Source of the DNA: Clytia hemisphaerica
Lineage: Eukaryota > Cnidaria > Hydrozoa > Leptothecata > Clytiidae
Assembly (NCBI GenBank): GCA_902728285.1
Contig: CACVBU010000292.1
Span: 288,663-352,662, forward strand
DNA length: 64,000 nucleotides
Direction: 5' to 3'
Shown: positions 10,893 through 23,464 of the stretch, one piece after another
How positions within the stretch are numbered: position 1 is the first letter of the stretch
Layout: each line of letters starts with the position of its first letter
The notes under the pieces: model-generated
Seen by the model: the letters and a program-made list of their open reading frames with translations, nothing else
Database searches by the model: none
What the model was told of the DNA's origin: nothing
Translations under genes and position numbers: made by a program

Positions 10893-13800
10893 TTAAGAAG
10901 AGGAGATAATTTCCCTCTCTAACATACCGACAACGGCAGTGCTGGGCTGATATACTTCAGCCAACATATTGTGTTTCGGCAAAGCGATGAGGGCGTCCAA
11001 GCCGTTACCCAACCTCATCACGACGTCTACAGAAATTTGGTCTGAAGGAGCATAAACGTATCCCTCATTTGGGGTATCTTTGGCCAACCACCTACCATCC
11101 AGGATATTGGCTGACAAATCGATTTGAGTGATCATAAAAAGCCAGAACATATCTTCTCCTGACGCATAACAAGGGACGACCTCTGCTGCTTTCAATTCAG
11201 CAATGCCTATAAAAGCAAATAAGCTACTTAAATAACTGAACACAAAAGGTAAGCCTAATCAAGAACAATAATCTGAAAAGTTATCCACTTCTATTACCAA
11301 ACTAATAAAGCATGCAAAATCATTGCAAATATCATTGCAAGATGGTTAATAATGATATGAAACAAACTCTCACGTTTCATTTCAAATGAGTTCACTAAAA
11401 AGGATAAGAGAAGGTAACAATATAGAAATATATTTAAATAAAATCACTGTCCTTGCAATAGTCCTTGCAATAGAGAACTCGATCACAAGAAAATGAAATA
11501 ATAAACTTCAATTGCTATATTTCAAGCAACGGTAAGACTTTTTCAAGAAAAGTCCCAGTATCGCCACTCGAAACAACAAGTTACTTCGGGGCAACAATTT
11601 CAAAAGCATAAACAGACAAAACCCTTAAATTTCCATCATGAATTAAGAACGAAATGAAACCCATACAGGGGGAGTCAAGCAGTTACTTCACAACACTGAT
11701 TTTTTATAATTACTTAGTACACAGTACAAAGTCTAACTGATTTTTTGAGGTCAAATTTCAATACACCACTCCCAAAATAACCCAAAATGGCATTACTGAC
11801 CAACCAATTTTTTTTGCAAAAGATGTTTGACTTTTGCCAGTTAGTACACAACATTTGTTGTTAATCGCCAAGCGTACCACCTGTTTTTGCACTTAGTACA
11901 CTGGGTGTACTAACTAATACTAGTACTACCTGCACTTTTTCAATTTTGAAAATGGACCACTACCGTACTAAGTGTCATGGGTGTCATGTACTAACTGTTT
12001 GACCCCCTGACCCATAAAGAGTTCGTGAAACAAAAGCAGAAAAATTATTATCAAACCATAGTATTTTCCTTGTACCTAAAGCCACATTAAACATTGCCAA
12101 TTAAAGAACGTAAAATGGGCTTTTCCAGAAAAGAATCGTGCACCCCCTGTTGAGGAGGTCCATTTCCGTTCCAAGGGGGTAAGGTTTGAAATGCAGTGGA
12201 ATTCCATAAGGGTAGACGAAAATCCGTCAAAAATAAGCGGAATTCCAAGGGGGTAATGATTGAAAATTTGTAAAAATTCCAGAGGGGTATGGTCCTAAAA
12301 TTGCCTGGAATTCCAAGGGGGTAGGTCACAAAAGGTTGGACCTCCTCAACAGGGGGTGCACGGTTTTTTTCTGGAAAAGCCCAATCTGACACAAAAATAA
12401 AGTTATTATATTTATACCTTTTTGAACTCGAACATTGACATTTGTATTTTGAGGTTCTTCCAGGACGTTTTTTTGACGTAGGACATTTCTTTCTAAAAAA
12501 GAGACAGGAGGTTCAACCTAATAATTGATATACAGTGGGTGTGTCGAGGTGATCGAGTATCAAATAGTATTATAAAGCTTTTTAGTAACATCCTGTCTCA
12601 AACTTTAAATTTGATCAGTTAGTACACTCATAGCCGATATCATCTGCTTGACTCCTCCCCAAACTCCCCAGCTCAGTCTCATCTACTCCTGCTATTTCGG
12701 TATTACTTCATATAGGCTCTAAAACACCGTGTAGGCCAGCTTTAGCAATTGCTTACGAAATTGTTCTGAACTGTTTTTATAACGTGTCAATATCAATGTG
12801 CTTGCATGACAAAAGTTTTTCTTTAGCACTCTAGGTGTTTTAAACGTACGGGTGAACTCTTGGTCATTAAGCTTGGATGTGCCATCATTCGTTTCATTTT
12901 GGTCCAAAACTGGAATAAAACAAAGAACATTCCAAAACAATAATTCCTAGAGATTCTATGAAAAATATAAAAATATTTTTCAAGTCCGAAGTGTTTGAGA
13001 AAAATATTATTATCTCGTAATAGTAAATCTTGATATTATTTACCCTGAACGTATTAAAATAAAAGAAAGAGTTTGTACTCACCTTTTTGAGTCGGTTCAA
13101 CTTTGTCATTGGATGAACAAGCTGCATTGTCTGCCACTTGAGGAGGCTTTGTGCCTTAAATAAAAACGTAAGATAAAAAATATAGACGTCCTAAAGAAAG
13201 TAAAATCTTAAAATTCTGACCCTAAAATAAAAACCCAGGATTTTAACCTTTTTAACCCAAAATCTTAAAATTCTAATTTTTCTTCCTTCAGCTTGGGCGT
13301 TTCTTCATTTGTGATAGTTTAAAAAATATATTTATTGGTAAATCAACCAAACTATCTGCTTTTCAATTACTTACAACGTCTGAAGTGTTGTTCAAATATA
13401 TTGGTAAGCAAATGCCCTGCAGACTTTTCTTTCCTTCGCTCCGTCAGAAGATTTTCTGCCAAACCAGGCGTGCCAAAATGCGCAAAACGGATGGAATTAT
13501 CTACGTTGCGCTTCCCTGCTAAAATGAGGATGTCTAGCTTATGGTCACGCTTTAAGGTTTTGGCCTAAAGAAGAAATAAAAGACATAAAAAAATAAAGTC
13601 AATCAATCTTAAATACGGGCTAAACTTTAATGTTTTGACCGATTGATACTAGTGAAGAAAATACCTCCAATACGTTGAAAACAACTAGAGATTGGCATAA
13701 GAACCTCTGCCGAATCCATTTTGGCTGAGCAACAATTTTTACAGATAGAGGGAGAGGGAGATAGATAGAAAAATTGATTTCATTAAAATCAAACCTATGA

Positions 13801-15557
13801 ATATCACAACAAAGTTCTTACTGCTGTTTCCAAGTTCAAATCTCAGTTATAACTGTATTGTAGCTTGGCATCTTCTCATCTGATGTCTTTCTTTTCTTTG
13901 GAAAAGGATGTCCACAACCATCACATTTCGATTTGGCGTTTGCTGACTTGGCACCACATTCTTTGCATAACTAAAAAATCAAATTGTTATTGCCATTTTC
14001 GCTTCTGGTGCCTAGAATTTGGGCTCAAGTCGCACAAATAAAGTCAACCCCTAACATTTTGAATTATCTCCCTTTAATCGTCTCAAATTTCAAGGGATTT
14101 TCTAACAGGGTACAATTTTCAGCCAATATTTCCAGTGGGAAGGGAGCTTCACTGGGTCTGTGATACGGGATGTATCTTAGTTTTGCTATATTTTTCATGG
14201 TCAAGCCTTATTCTGATTTGTCTTTTGTGTTTTTCAAAAGTCGAACAATGATACTTTACCCTGGAGATAACTTAGACGTAAACAATTTGGGATTGAAGTC
14301 CCAATTTTTCCACCGAGGAAGTACCCATTAAAACTCCGGGACCGTAAGGGTTTTCAAAAACAAACTACTATTCAGTGAAATATGTTGAGACAAGAAACAT
14401 GATTAATTAATACTTTGTTTAGATGTATAGAAAAGCAGCCCTGATTCTGTCGAAAATATTTTTTAATGGAAACCTTGTTCTCTTTGGGACTTTTTGGGAT
14501 GTAGCCTCTCCCTCTTCCTAAAATTATTAAGCTGCTGCTCTGGAAATTCAGTCAGTATGGGTGTGTTTCGACTGAGACTGAACGTCATTGGCAGATCCTG
14601 TCTCTTGAATCTCTCTCTTGAGAACTTGTTTGTGTGTATAAGTCAATAAGAATACAAAAATCACTTTTTAGAATTAGTGGGGACTTATGCAGTAGTTACA
14701 TCGATGAAAAAAAAGTTACCTTTTTTGGTCCATTTCCTTTACCAGTTTTGTAGACGAAATGGTCGGTTCTCCTAGTCTTTTTTGTTGACACTTGAGAATC
14801 TATGGAACAAATTGATACTTGAATAGAAACAGAAAGACTGATTAGTATTTTTCACACACACACGCAAAGTGTTATAGAAAAACCACCCACTTTGGTTTCC
14901 ACATCATTTATTTCAAACATTCTATTCAAATGTCTTCAAATTCTATTCAAATGATTCAAATGTCTTTACAACTATGGCAAAGACAAAAGAGATACTGATT
15001 TCTAATTTCTAGAGTGTTGAAAATAAGAAAAATAACATTACCAGTTCTTTTCTAATTGTATATAAGTTTGAAGGAATACAATATAAAAATCATTGTCGAA
15101 TGTGCAGTCAGTCAAGTCATGTCCCAGTTATGTCAGTTCAAGGTCAATTGTCAATGTCAGTCATCATCTAAGATACAGTCATCATCTAAGATACTTTTGC
15201 AAACATAATTATGCTTTTAAGTTGGAATTATCTGTCGCAGAAACCAGTCTATAAAATTTGAAAATTAAAGAAAATGCACATGTTAAAAACTTTACAACAG
15301 AAAAAATGAGAAAACAATGAGAAAAAATTAGTATAAAATATGAAAGGAAAAATTTTAAATATTTTAAATCCAGATAATGAACAAATAACAGTAGCATAAC
15401 TAAGTTAAAAAAATATAGTACATACTGTGTTGTACAGCATTTGGAAATAAAAAATTTACCATTTTCTTTTGTCCCTTCAGCAGTGTCATTTTGTGCATGA
15501 TGTTCTTCTTCGTTTTGATGCATCTTACACTTAAAATATCTTTCTCTTTGAAATTTG
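10893..15557 (-). CDS. eight-exon gene of unknown function with small zinc ribbon
   Basis: Exons on the minus strand, from the 5' side, are 15557-15460, 14799-14720, 13970-13854, 13564-13375, 13154-13083, 12909-12757, 12492-12418 and 11206-10893 (stop). Donor/acceptor pairs are GT/AG and the codon phases join at each junction. The first coding exon is missing or uncertain. The product starts with a charged segment, then a Cys-rich ribbon (CKECGAKSANAKSKCDGCG) followed by the basic PKKRK, a possible nuclear signal. Next comes a compact exon with DILILAGKRNVDNSIRFAHF, then a Ser/Thr/Asn-rich linker. The C-terminal exon contains GEDMFWLFMITQIDLSANI and ends a little after STAVVGML. I do not recognise the family. 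The zinc ribbon and basic patch suggest nucleic-acid binding, which is inference. The 13854 donor is weak. Two MITEs sit in introns at 11666-12009 and 12116-12383. Confidence 0.6.
11666..12009. mobile_element. hAT-like MITE, 344 bp, 7-bp target duplication
   Basis: The terminal inverted repeats begin CAGGGGG and share GTCAA-CAGTTA further in. The element is flanked by ACCCATA on both sides (11659-11665 and 12010-12016). CAGGG termini with a 7-8 bp duplication fit the hAT superfamily. It lies in an intron of the minus-strand gene. The interior repeats phrases built on TTAGTACA. A fragment with a similar end is near 20300. Confidence 0.7.
12116..12383. mobile_element. MITE of 268 bp with ~47-bp terminal inverted repeats
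   Basis: The ends start TGGGCTTTTCCAG and remain complementary through GTGCACCCCCTGTTGAGGAG. The interior has four spaced copies of a phrase like ATTCCAAGGGGGTA. No target duplication is visible at the chosen ends. It lies in an intron of the minus-strand gene, and the open frame across it on the minus strand simply translates the repeat. Confidence 0.65.
14090..14175. repeat. possible fragment of the ACACCC MITE family
   Basis: The phrase CCAGTGGGAAGGGAGCTTCA followed by CTGGGTCTGTGATACGGG resembles the right end of the element at 24907-25206. Only one end is seen, so this is a remnant at best. Confidence 0.3.
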
Positions 15558-16744
15558 CTGAAACACAAACAAATGTATAATATAGATACATAAAAAGTTT
15601 TCAAGCACCGATTATATTAGCCAATTTTCAAAAATTTATTACTAATAATAATAATATTCCTCCCAAAAGGATTTAAAGGTCTTTAATTATCAAAGGGCAG
15701 AGAAATAGTTTCACCATTCCCAATGCAAGTGTATCGAAATATGCCATTTTTTTTAAGAATGTGAAAGGTAAAATTATTATTTAAAATTATGAATAATAAT
15801 AAAGAAAATCAAGTCATAAATACCATAGGAAACAATAGAAAATGATTTGCTTATTTACATTGAATGCTTAAAGAGCAGACAAATATCTATCATCCCATCA
15901 ACCGGGCGATATCAATTGAACTGTTAGATTACCGAACCAAATCGAACAGTCATCGAACCAAGAAATTCCGGCAAGGTTCGATTAGTTCGATTGATGTTTG
16001 ATTTACGTTTTTCGTTTACAAATCATTCTCGGAGCACATGAACAACTCTTTTCTGCTAATCCAATGATTATAAGGGAACCATTTGAGCTACAAAAACATT
16101 GATTGAACTTGATCGGACTGCGATAAAAGATATACTTCAAATAAAATACTCTTTTCGCTGGAGGATGAGCAGAAGCCTATTAATTCACTTTTTTAAAATT
16201 CTGATAGTGCTTAAGGAAGAAAATTGTTTCTATGTCTATCAGTAAAGTCAAAAAGTTGTGCAAGTAGCTCTGGGTACGAGATTGTATAGGACGAAGATCC
16301 CACCGGGACAATAAATGTAACATATTAGGTTACTTACCAATAAACGTATAAGAAAAGCGATAAAGCTCCAAAGAGGACTGCGTTCTGTATCCTCTTCATT
16401 ATTTCTGTATTTATTATAGGAGTGCAACTTTTCAAATTGTTTTATAAAGCGGTTTAAACGAAACATGCTTCGACATATACCATATGGTTGTACAAAGCAA
16501 TTTTAATCAATTTCTTGGCTCTGATTTTTTTGAAATTTTGAAGACCAACCACTACTGCTACTACTGTTTTTAAATTCATAATTTACAAGTTTTTTTTCAC
16601 TATAAATTTGAATTGAAGATTTAGTCTCTTCATTTTTCCATCATAATTTCCACTGTATCAAAACTTTAGATTCGAAAATCTCAAAATTTACAAAAATCTT
16701 AATAACTTTTGAGGGAATAAAGACCTAATTGTGAGCTTTTGCAG

Positions 16745-16915
16745 GATTGGAGTTCATTTATTTCCACTTCAAAAAGTTTGCGCGAAAACGAGGCTGTATT
16801 TATCAAGGGTGTAACAAATGATGGAAATACCATCGAAATTGACCGTCCGTTAGCTTTCAAACATATCGCTTTGACACAGACAATTTCCGGACGGACTATT
16901 GAAACTGCTGCTGAG
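16745..16915 (+). CDS. orphan exon resembling CEMIP/fibrocystin-type proteins
   Basis: A 171-nt phase-0 exon with acceptor TTTGCAG and donor GAG/GT. The peptide contains GNTIEIDRPLAFKHIA and SGRTIETAAE. This pattern (hydrophobic strand, D-x-PL-x-x-x-H, then a GRTIET-x-AE block) is what follows the G8 domain in CEMIP/TMEM2 hyaluronidase-like and PKHD1/fibrocystin-like proteins, which are secreted or cell-surface beta-helix proteins. No neighbouring exon was found within 3 kb on either side, so it may belong to a gene with very long introns or be a stranded exon. The product could be unrelated, since the match is by eye over 57 codons. Confidence 0.45.
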
Positions 16916-19900
16916 GTTTGGTTCTTTTCCTTCTTTTTTTACGGTGGAGTAGATCTGGAATGGACGACGTGTTGAATTTTTTTAGAATTAAGTGTGAGGT
17001 TCAATTGGTGCTTTAAAAAACGAACAAATGAACTTAATGAACGAAAATCTTTATACCTCCAATATTTAAAACATCTGAGGAATGAATTATCAAACATTCA
17101 ACCTTCAACCTCTTTATAAAAACCTAGTTGCTAGCAACCCCCTAGCAACATGCATGAAAGACCAAGACAGCACTGCAAATCAATTTGGAAGAATATACTG
17201 GCACATATGGTAAATTTCCAAAGCGAAAAAAGGACTTGCAAACATAGTTATGATGGCTAACAATTATACCAACATCACTCCTCTTCACAAGCACTGTTTT
17301 CTAATACAAACGGAAAAATTACGCGGAAGAAGCGCTAACCAGATACAGAGACATCAGCGCTGCTGGTTTTAACGGTAGTTCATTTATGGCTTTCGTATGT
17401 CGTAAGTTGCAATGTCTCTTTAGATAGATTGTTGTGATATTTCTGATCAGAGGTAGACGATGGTCAGGGGTAGCAAGTCATTTAGTCGACGCAAAACACT
17501 TTAATCTTTGGATAATTTTTTAGCGCTCATTTACGATAATATGTGTCTGATATGAAACGGGAACACTTATGTAAAAATAAAACCTTTAAAGGAGAAGACT
17601 CTGGTTAAATGTGAGACTCATGAAATTAAAACACCGGTTTTTGCGTCTAAAAGAGTATGTGTTTATGAAAGATGTTTAGACATTGAAGTTGAGATTTTCG
17701 TGAATTCTATGATGTTAGGATTGGTCACTTGCCAATTGTAATGTAGCAATTGTAATTGTAAATTGAGTTATGCAACTTTTCGAATTTTTCCACGTGACTT
17801 TCATCCAAGATTTCGTCCAACAAAGAATTTGAAATGTTGGATCAAATGTTGGATGTATTTGCGCATGTCTTTAAACATAGGCTGAGGACCTAATGCAATC
17901 TGGAGTATTAGACATTCAGGTAGAGGGTTATGATCTCATCATAGTATAGATTTAGATTTTATAAATATTTATCTCTTCAGAAGGATGATTATGTATATAT
18001 CTAGAAGATAAGCTGATTCTGTATGATGTCACTTTTGTCTCCCACCTTGAAGTAACCAGTATGGCAACCGACAGTAACAGAAATTATCCATAAAAAAGAA
18101 TGAGTCTAATGCCTAGTAACCAGAAATAAAATCTTACTTTTTCAATTATCTTGGATAGAGTTTGCAGACCAATATTTCTTTGTTGAAGGAAATTGCTTCG
18201 AATCATCTGGAAAAGATTTTTTTTAAATGAGGACTGTATTTTGACAATTCATATGTCAGGCATACAAATGCTATTGTATGATTTAGAATTAGAGAATCAA
18301 AGTTGAGACAGCTAGGCCTACAAGACCTCTTGACGAAGATAAAGAAACAAGCTGGCTAGAACCTCTCTTTTTTCTCTTTTTTTTGCCATAAGAACATGCT
18401 GACATTCAGTCGACAAAACATTGCTAAAAATACAAACAAAAGATGTAAAGTAAAATACTTTGTTATGTGGCCTTTATGAAGTCTAACTAATTAATTTTCT
18501 GCATATCGTGAGGGTCCAACAGAGACCCATCCCTCAGACCCCCAAGAACTAAATAATCCTGCCCTTCAGTGGACAAACACAGTTTTGTATGTGAAAAAGA
18601 ATTATCAGCTTTTCAATTCACAAATATATTTGTATTGAGCAAGGTGAAAGATTTTCCACTTTAGAACCACTATCATCGGTTATATACCATACATATTGAA
18701 AAGTAATTCCATTGTGCAAGAGTTTCATAAATTATTTTCCATTGAAGTCCCTGGTTTTAAAGGCATCAAAGACAGTAGGTTTTGTGTTCAGTTTAAAAGC
18801 CTTAACTTCACCACATTGGCAGGCTTACCAGCATACACCTAAATGCTGAATGTGTATTATGGAAAAATGATTGAATGTTAAAAACAACATTTGTTCAGAT
18901 AGTTTGAGGCACAGGGGAAAGACATTAGCCATGGTTCATATAAATTACAGACCAGTCAGAAAAAATAGCTCAAAAAGATATTATGTAAATATGGATTTCA
19001 TAACAAAATACAAGGAATGTACCTTGAATGTACACCAATTTAAAGCAATATATATTTTTTATGCTCGATAGGATGCTGACGACGCGCAAATGATACAGAT
19101 GGACACGTTTTGGAAACTTTGAATGCCCCAAGAGAGCTGTTTTAGAGATTTGAAGAAATTATGTAATTATATATAATGTGTAATTTAAAAAAAGAGAGCT
19201 ATAGGTCTATAGTAGACATGGTGCAGAAAGTAAACCTACATGGTAAGCATATGGTCAGATTCTAACCTTTAAAATAGTTGTATGTGGATGAAAGACCCTT
19301 AGAGTGATGTTTTTTACAAAATCCTGGTTAAAGGAGTTTGTTTAAATTCATTCAATTTTACATGTATCGTTCAATTTTTATATGTGCTTTGCCATGCAGT
19401 GATGTGGAGTGGTAACATAATGTTTTTGTGAGTGATTGAATTTATAAATGGTATCTTTTTTAAGAAAGGGTCTTCTATTTCTTCCATGATTCTGAGTGAA
19501 AGTATAAAATTAAAACAAATGTTTAGAAATTTGAACTCTCAGATGTTTGTATTCAAGATCATGTATACCAGTAATGCACAAAATAATTGAAAATGCATGC
19601 AAAGTTGGATGAATGTAAATAAACATTTTGCAGGTCTCTAAAATATACATAATTTATTTTATTGACAATAAGTGAAAAACACTCTAATGTTGGGTAAATC
19701 GTTGAAAGAACTGGAAAGAAATATTTTTTATATCGTTTTACATGCACCTTTAACTTTAAACCGTGAAAGATTAAAACTTCTCAATTCTGAGACCACGCAA
19801 TCTGGAAAATGTAAAAGCTCAGAAACTAACCAATTAGCGTTCAATTTGAAGCACCTAATTTTGTGTTATTGTATGCTGTTCAAAACATTCAAAATGGTAT

Positions 19901-20240
19901 ACAAGAGCTGTGTAAGAAAAACAGCTGCCAGCTTTATGTTAGGTATACTAAATGCCATAACGTCAAACATGAACAACCAATGGGGAGAGAATTTAAGTCG
20001 CCACACTCCACTCCAGAATATAAGACATACCCACTGGTCAAAAAATTTTTTTGATTTTTGTATTTAAGAATTGTTGGAACTTATATACTTGGTTTAAGTC
20101 ACTATCAAAGCATTCCACGATTTCTATTTTCATAAATATGACAAAAAATTTATTTTTATGGAAAAATTTCAGATATTTTTCCAAACACAATTCAATTTTT
20201 CTTTGAATAATTTCAAATTTTTGACAAAAATTTAAGGAAA
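16916..20240. other. long stretch without a supported gene
   Basis: No exon pair with matching phases, no inverted-repeat element and no RNA gene could be supported on either strand. The 131-codon open frame at 19672-20067 has no recognisable motif and no codon pattern that sets it apart. Confidence 0.4.
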
Positions 20241-20279
20241 TTTTTCAAAAAAGTGAAAAAATGTGCACTTACTCCACTT

Positions 20280-20372
20280 TGGAGTAACTGTTTTAAAATT
20301 TTTCAATTGTTACACCACCACATACTAAGTGTCATAGTGTTCACATAGTATAACTGTATGACCCCCCTGGTT
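20280..20372. repeat. fragment related to the hAT-like MITE at 11666-12009
   Basis: It shares ACTAAGTGTCATAG and ends ATGACCCCCCTGG, close to the right end of the 11666-12009 element (GTTTGACCCCCTG). The left end is not clear. Confidence 0.4.
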
Positions 20373-21334
20373 CCAAAGTGAATTTAAATAAACTCAAAAT
20401 CAAAAACAATTAAAGCTACAGTTCACCTAATATTTCAATTTTTACTATCGCCAACCTGAATGAAAGTAAACTTGAGGTTTCAAATCTTTGGGTTTAAATT
20501 AATATGTTTCTGGCTGCCCCTTGAAATAATACAGTCATATTGAATAATACAGAAAGTAAAAAATTGTTTAAAGTTTCCTGTATGAACCTCTGGACCAGAC
20601 TCAAAATTTTAGAAAAAATTTCTTACCTCCAGATATTATACAAAATTTCTAAAATTTCTGAGTCTAGTACTATTTGAATGACAGTCTATGAGTGAACCCT
20701 TATTAACAGACTCAAAAAACTCTGGAAACCCGGATAGACACATATATACACTTAAAACCTCTTAACAAACTCTAAAAACTATATACTAAAAACTATACAT
20801 CAAAACATCAGCCACAGTTCAGTGAAGTCAAGTTTGAAGATATTCTTTATTAGAAAAACAGTTAAAAGCAGTCAAAACGCAATTTACCTTACCTCCTGAG
20901 TTTGTCTTTGTTATGCTAAAATATAACAAACCTTTGTCATGCTGTCTAATTACAAAAACCTCCAATCACTACTTCTCCGCCATCTTGTTTCACTTTGAAT
21001 GCCGTGTTTTAAAATTCCTTAGCTACATTATATGTAGGGAAAAGGTTTTCTCCAGGTTTTTTCAATCCCGGGATTAAACTATGAGGGCGGTTCCACCCGC
21101 TTATTTTTCTTTCGGCATTGAGCGCCCCGGGGATACTTAACAATAAAAGAGATTTTAAGATTAATGTTGAAAAGCATATTTTTTCGATAAATTTAGGCGA
21201 TACTCAACAAAAAATATGGTGGTTTTAAACAAATCTTTGACAAATTGGCGTTTCTTTCTGTTCTAATATATGCAAATCACGTCGAAAAAAGAATATATTT
21301 CCGCCTTTACTTTCACTTTCGCTTTTGTGTAACG

Positions 21335-21485
21335 CGATTCCAATTGGATGAATACCACTCGCTAACAAATTCTGATTGACTGTAAGTCTTTAGCTTCGGG
21401 ATTCTGGTTGGATCATTTCCCGCATCACGGTTGAATTTTGATTGGTTGAAAGTTTCTGAGTGTGAATTCTGATTGGATGAATACC
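21335..21485. repeat. five degenerate repeats of ATTCTGATTGGATGA
   Basis: Variants of the phrase ATTC(T/C)(G/A)ATTGG recur five times at 25-40 bp spacing. Each contains ATTGG, the complement of a CCAAT box, in the same orientation. It may be a minisatellite remnant or a CCAAT-box cluster. No transcript start is evident nearby. Confidence 0.35.
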
Positions 21486-21904
21486 TGAAAAGTAAACAAT
21501 AGTATAGCATGTTTAAGTATTTTGCTTATCAAAACCTAAAGATTTTCAGGGGGTTTTATTTACTTTGCATGACGATAATTAAGCCTACAAAACACCGAGA
21601 AAAAAACCCAACATAGAACAGGTGTATTTTGTAATGTAGCTAGAATATGATAGCTTGAATCTTTTTGAAATTCTATGTCAGGATTTTTTCTCAATATCCG
21701 GTAACTATGCCCGGGGTACCCGTTGCTAAGACCTTATGTTAAAAACGAAAGCGATTAAGGCAAAAAGTAGCGATTTTCGTATACCTCAAATATTCATACT
21801 TGATTGTACTGCAGTTGCAAAAGCTCTAAGCCATCAGTCATTTTGTTTACAAATGGGCCTGTGTTTTGCTTCAATGCAATGTCAGCTTTTTTCATACACC
21901 CAGA

Positions 21905-22120
21905 TACGTACCATAAAATATGCGCGCATAAGAAAAATATCTAAATACGAAAAGCACTCGAAAATTCTGATAAATGACTGGGCGCGAATCTACCAAATAG
22001 ATGCGTTAACATATGCAGGAAGAAATTTTCCCTGCAGACGAGTTAGTTGGACCAGAGACATGATTATAAAAATTTATAGCTATATATACTGTGAAATAGT
22101 TTACAGTCGGTCTAGCAGTC
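21905..22120. repeat. diverged repeat shared with 55447-55640
   Basis: Both places share, in the same order, TATGCGCGC, a GACTGGGCGC/GAGTGGGCGC phrase, ATATGCAGG, CCCTGCAG, GTTAGTTGGAC and GTGAAATAGTTTAC. This is an old dispersed repeat of about 200 bp. The 147-codon frame across 21736-22179 is probably accidental. Confidence 0.45.
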
Positions 22121-22179
22121 TGGGAAGTCCTTCTAATCTGTCTAATTGCACGCTTAAATTCCAAGATTTAAACACGTAA

Positions 22180-23460
22180 TTGTATGGCTATCATCAAATT
22201 ATAAGATTTTTAAGAGTGCTTTTACCTATCAACCACAACCTTCACCTTCAAATCAAAATCATCAAAACAAATATTTTAATCATTGCTTTGATTGAGGTAT
22301 ATACACCATTTCACAAGATATTAGAAAAGAAATTAAAGCACTACTGTAGCACTTTTCGTTCACGTGAATTCAAAACGGACGATTTTCTACGAGTTTTCCA
22401 GGAAGAAAATCTGGGATGCTTGGTCAATTTTACGCAAAATTTTACGTAAATTTTGATTCAAAAATCAGTTTTTGTCCGTTTGACAACAGTTCCATCCGTT
22501 TTCAGAAAAAATTAACCCCACTATTTTACTCAAGTTTCTTCAAGCAGGGCTGGAAATAAAGCGTGCAATTGCACCTGGGCGTTCTCGGGCAAACTATGAT
22601 AAGCGCGCATTTACAAGTTTATGCCTGTAGGGTGCCCGTTTCGTTATTATTAAGCGTCCAATTAGAAGGGTTTCCCAGACTGTCTGGATATCCAGGCAGG
22701 CTAGGAATGAAAAGGGTTCAAATTAAATATCATAGTGAAGAGCTTAAGAGCCCTTAGATAGAAATGATTGAAAAATAGCAGCGGACATTTGTCTGACCCA
22801 ACTTTTGCAAGTTGCTCACTTTGTCTTCGTCTTCCTTGACTGACTGACTTTGATCGATTTGAATTGACTTGATGTCTCATTGTTATTTAAAAATCATACT
22901 TATAGTTTTCAAGGTAAAGCAATAACAACTGGGCTGATTTCATTGTTGCCCAGCCCAATTAAAATTGTTATTTCAAGTTTTTAAATCAAATCCCTGGGGC
23001 CCCTGAAACAAAACTATCACCCTTCTGCTTTGTTTTCATATTCAATATAATTGATACATGATAAATAAAAAAAACTGAGATAGGTAGACCAAAGATAACA
23101 TATTTTTAAATGCATTGCTTAGTAAACTCACATGATCCAAAAATTATCTGGCTGAATTATAATCATCATGACGTAAACAGTAAAACGTTCTATCTCTGTC
23201 AGTCTGTCTGTCTGGTTGCCATTTTGAGTTTTCCGTTTTGAGATGAAAGTGTGGGCTGCGTGCGGGATCATCGGCTAATTTGTTTTGAATCACAGGCTAG
23301 ATTCAAAATAACCTTGGCCGAAATAGTTTTAACCATTAAGATTAATTTTGCGTGTAATGAAAATATTGATGTACATTAATATCGTACCATAAGAACAATT
23401 AAGGATCTACTTTAATATTACCCTTGCGTATATGTTGCAATTTTTAGTTCTTGAACACAT
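22180..23460. other. no supported gene
   Basis: AT-rich sequence. A CAGGGCTGG phrase at 22552 resembles a hAT terminus but has no partner. Confidence 0.35.
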
Positions 23461-23464
23461 CGCC

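Noticed and set aside
16248..16466. 72-codon minus-strand frame starting MFRLNRFIKQFEKL as first exon of the 10.9-15.6 kb gene
   Set aside because: It has a good donor (GTAAGT), but its phase does not match the acceptor at 15557, so I did not include it.
19672..20067. 131-codon plus-strand frame
   Set aside because: No motif, no splice partners with matching phase, and AT-rich composition like the surroundings.
22552..22600. CAGGGCTGGAAAT as the left end of a hAT element
   Set aside because: No inverted partner or duplication found within several kb.
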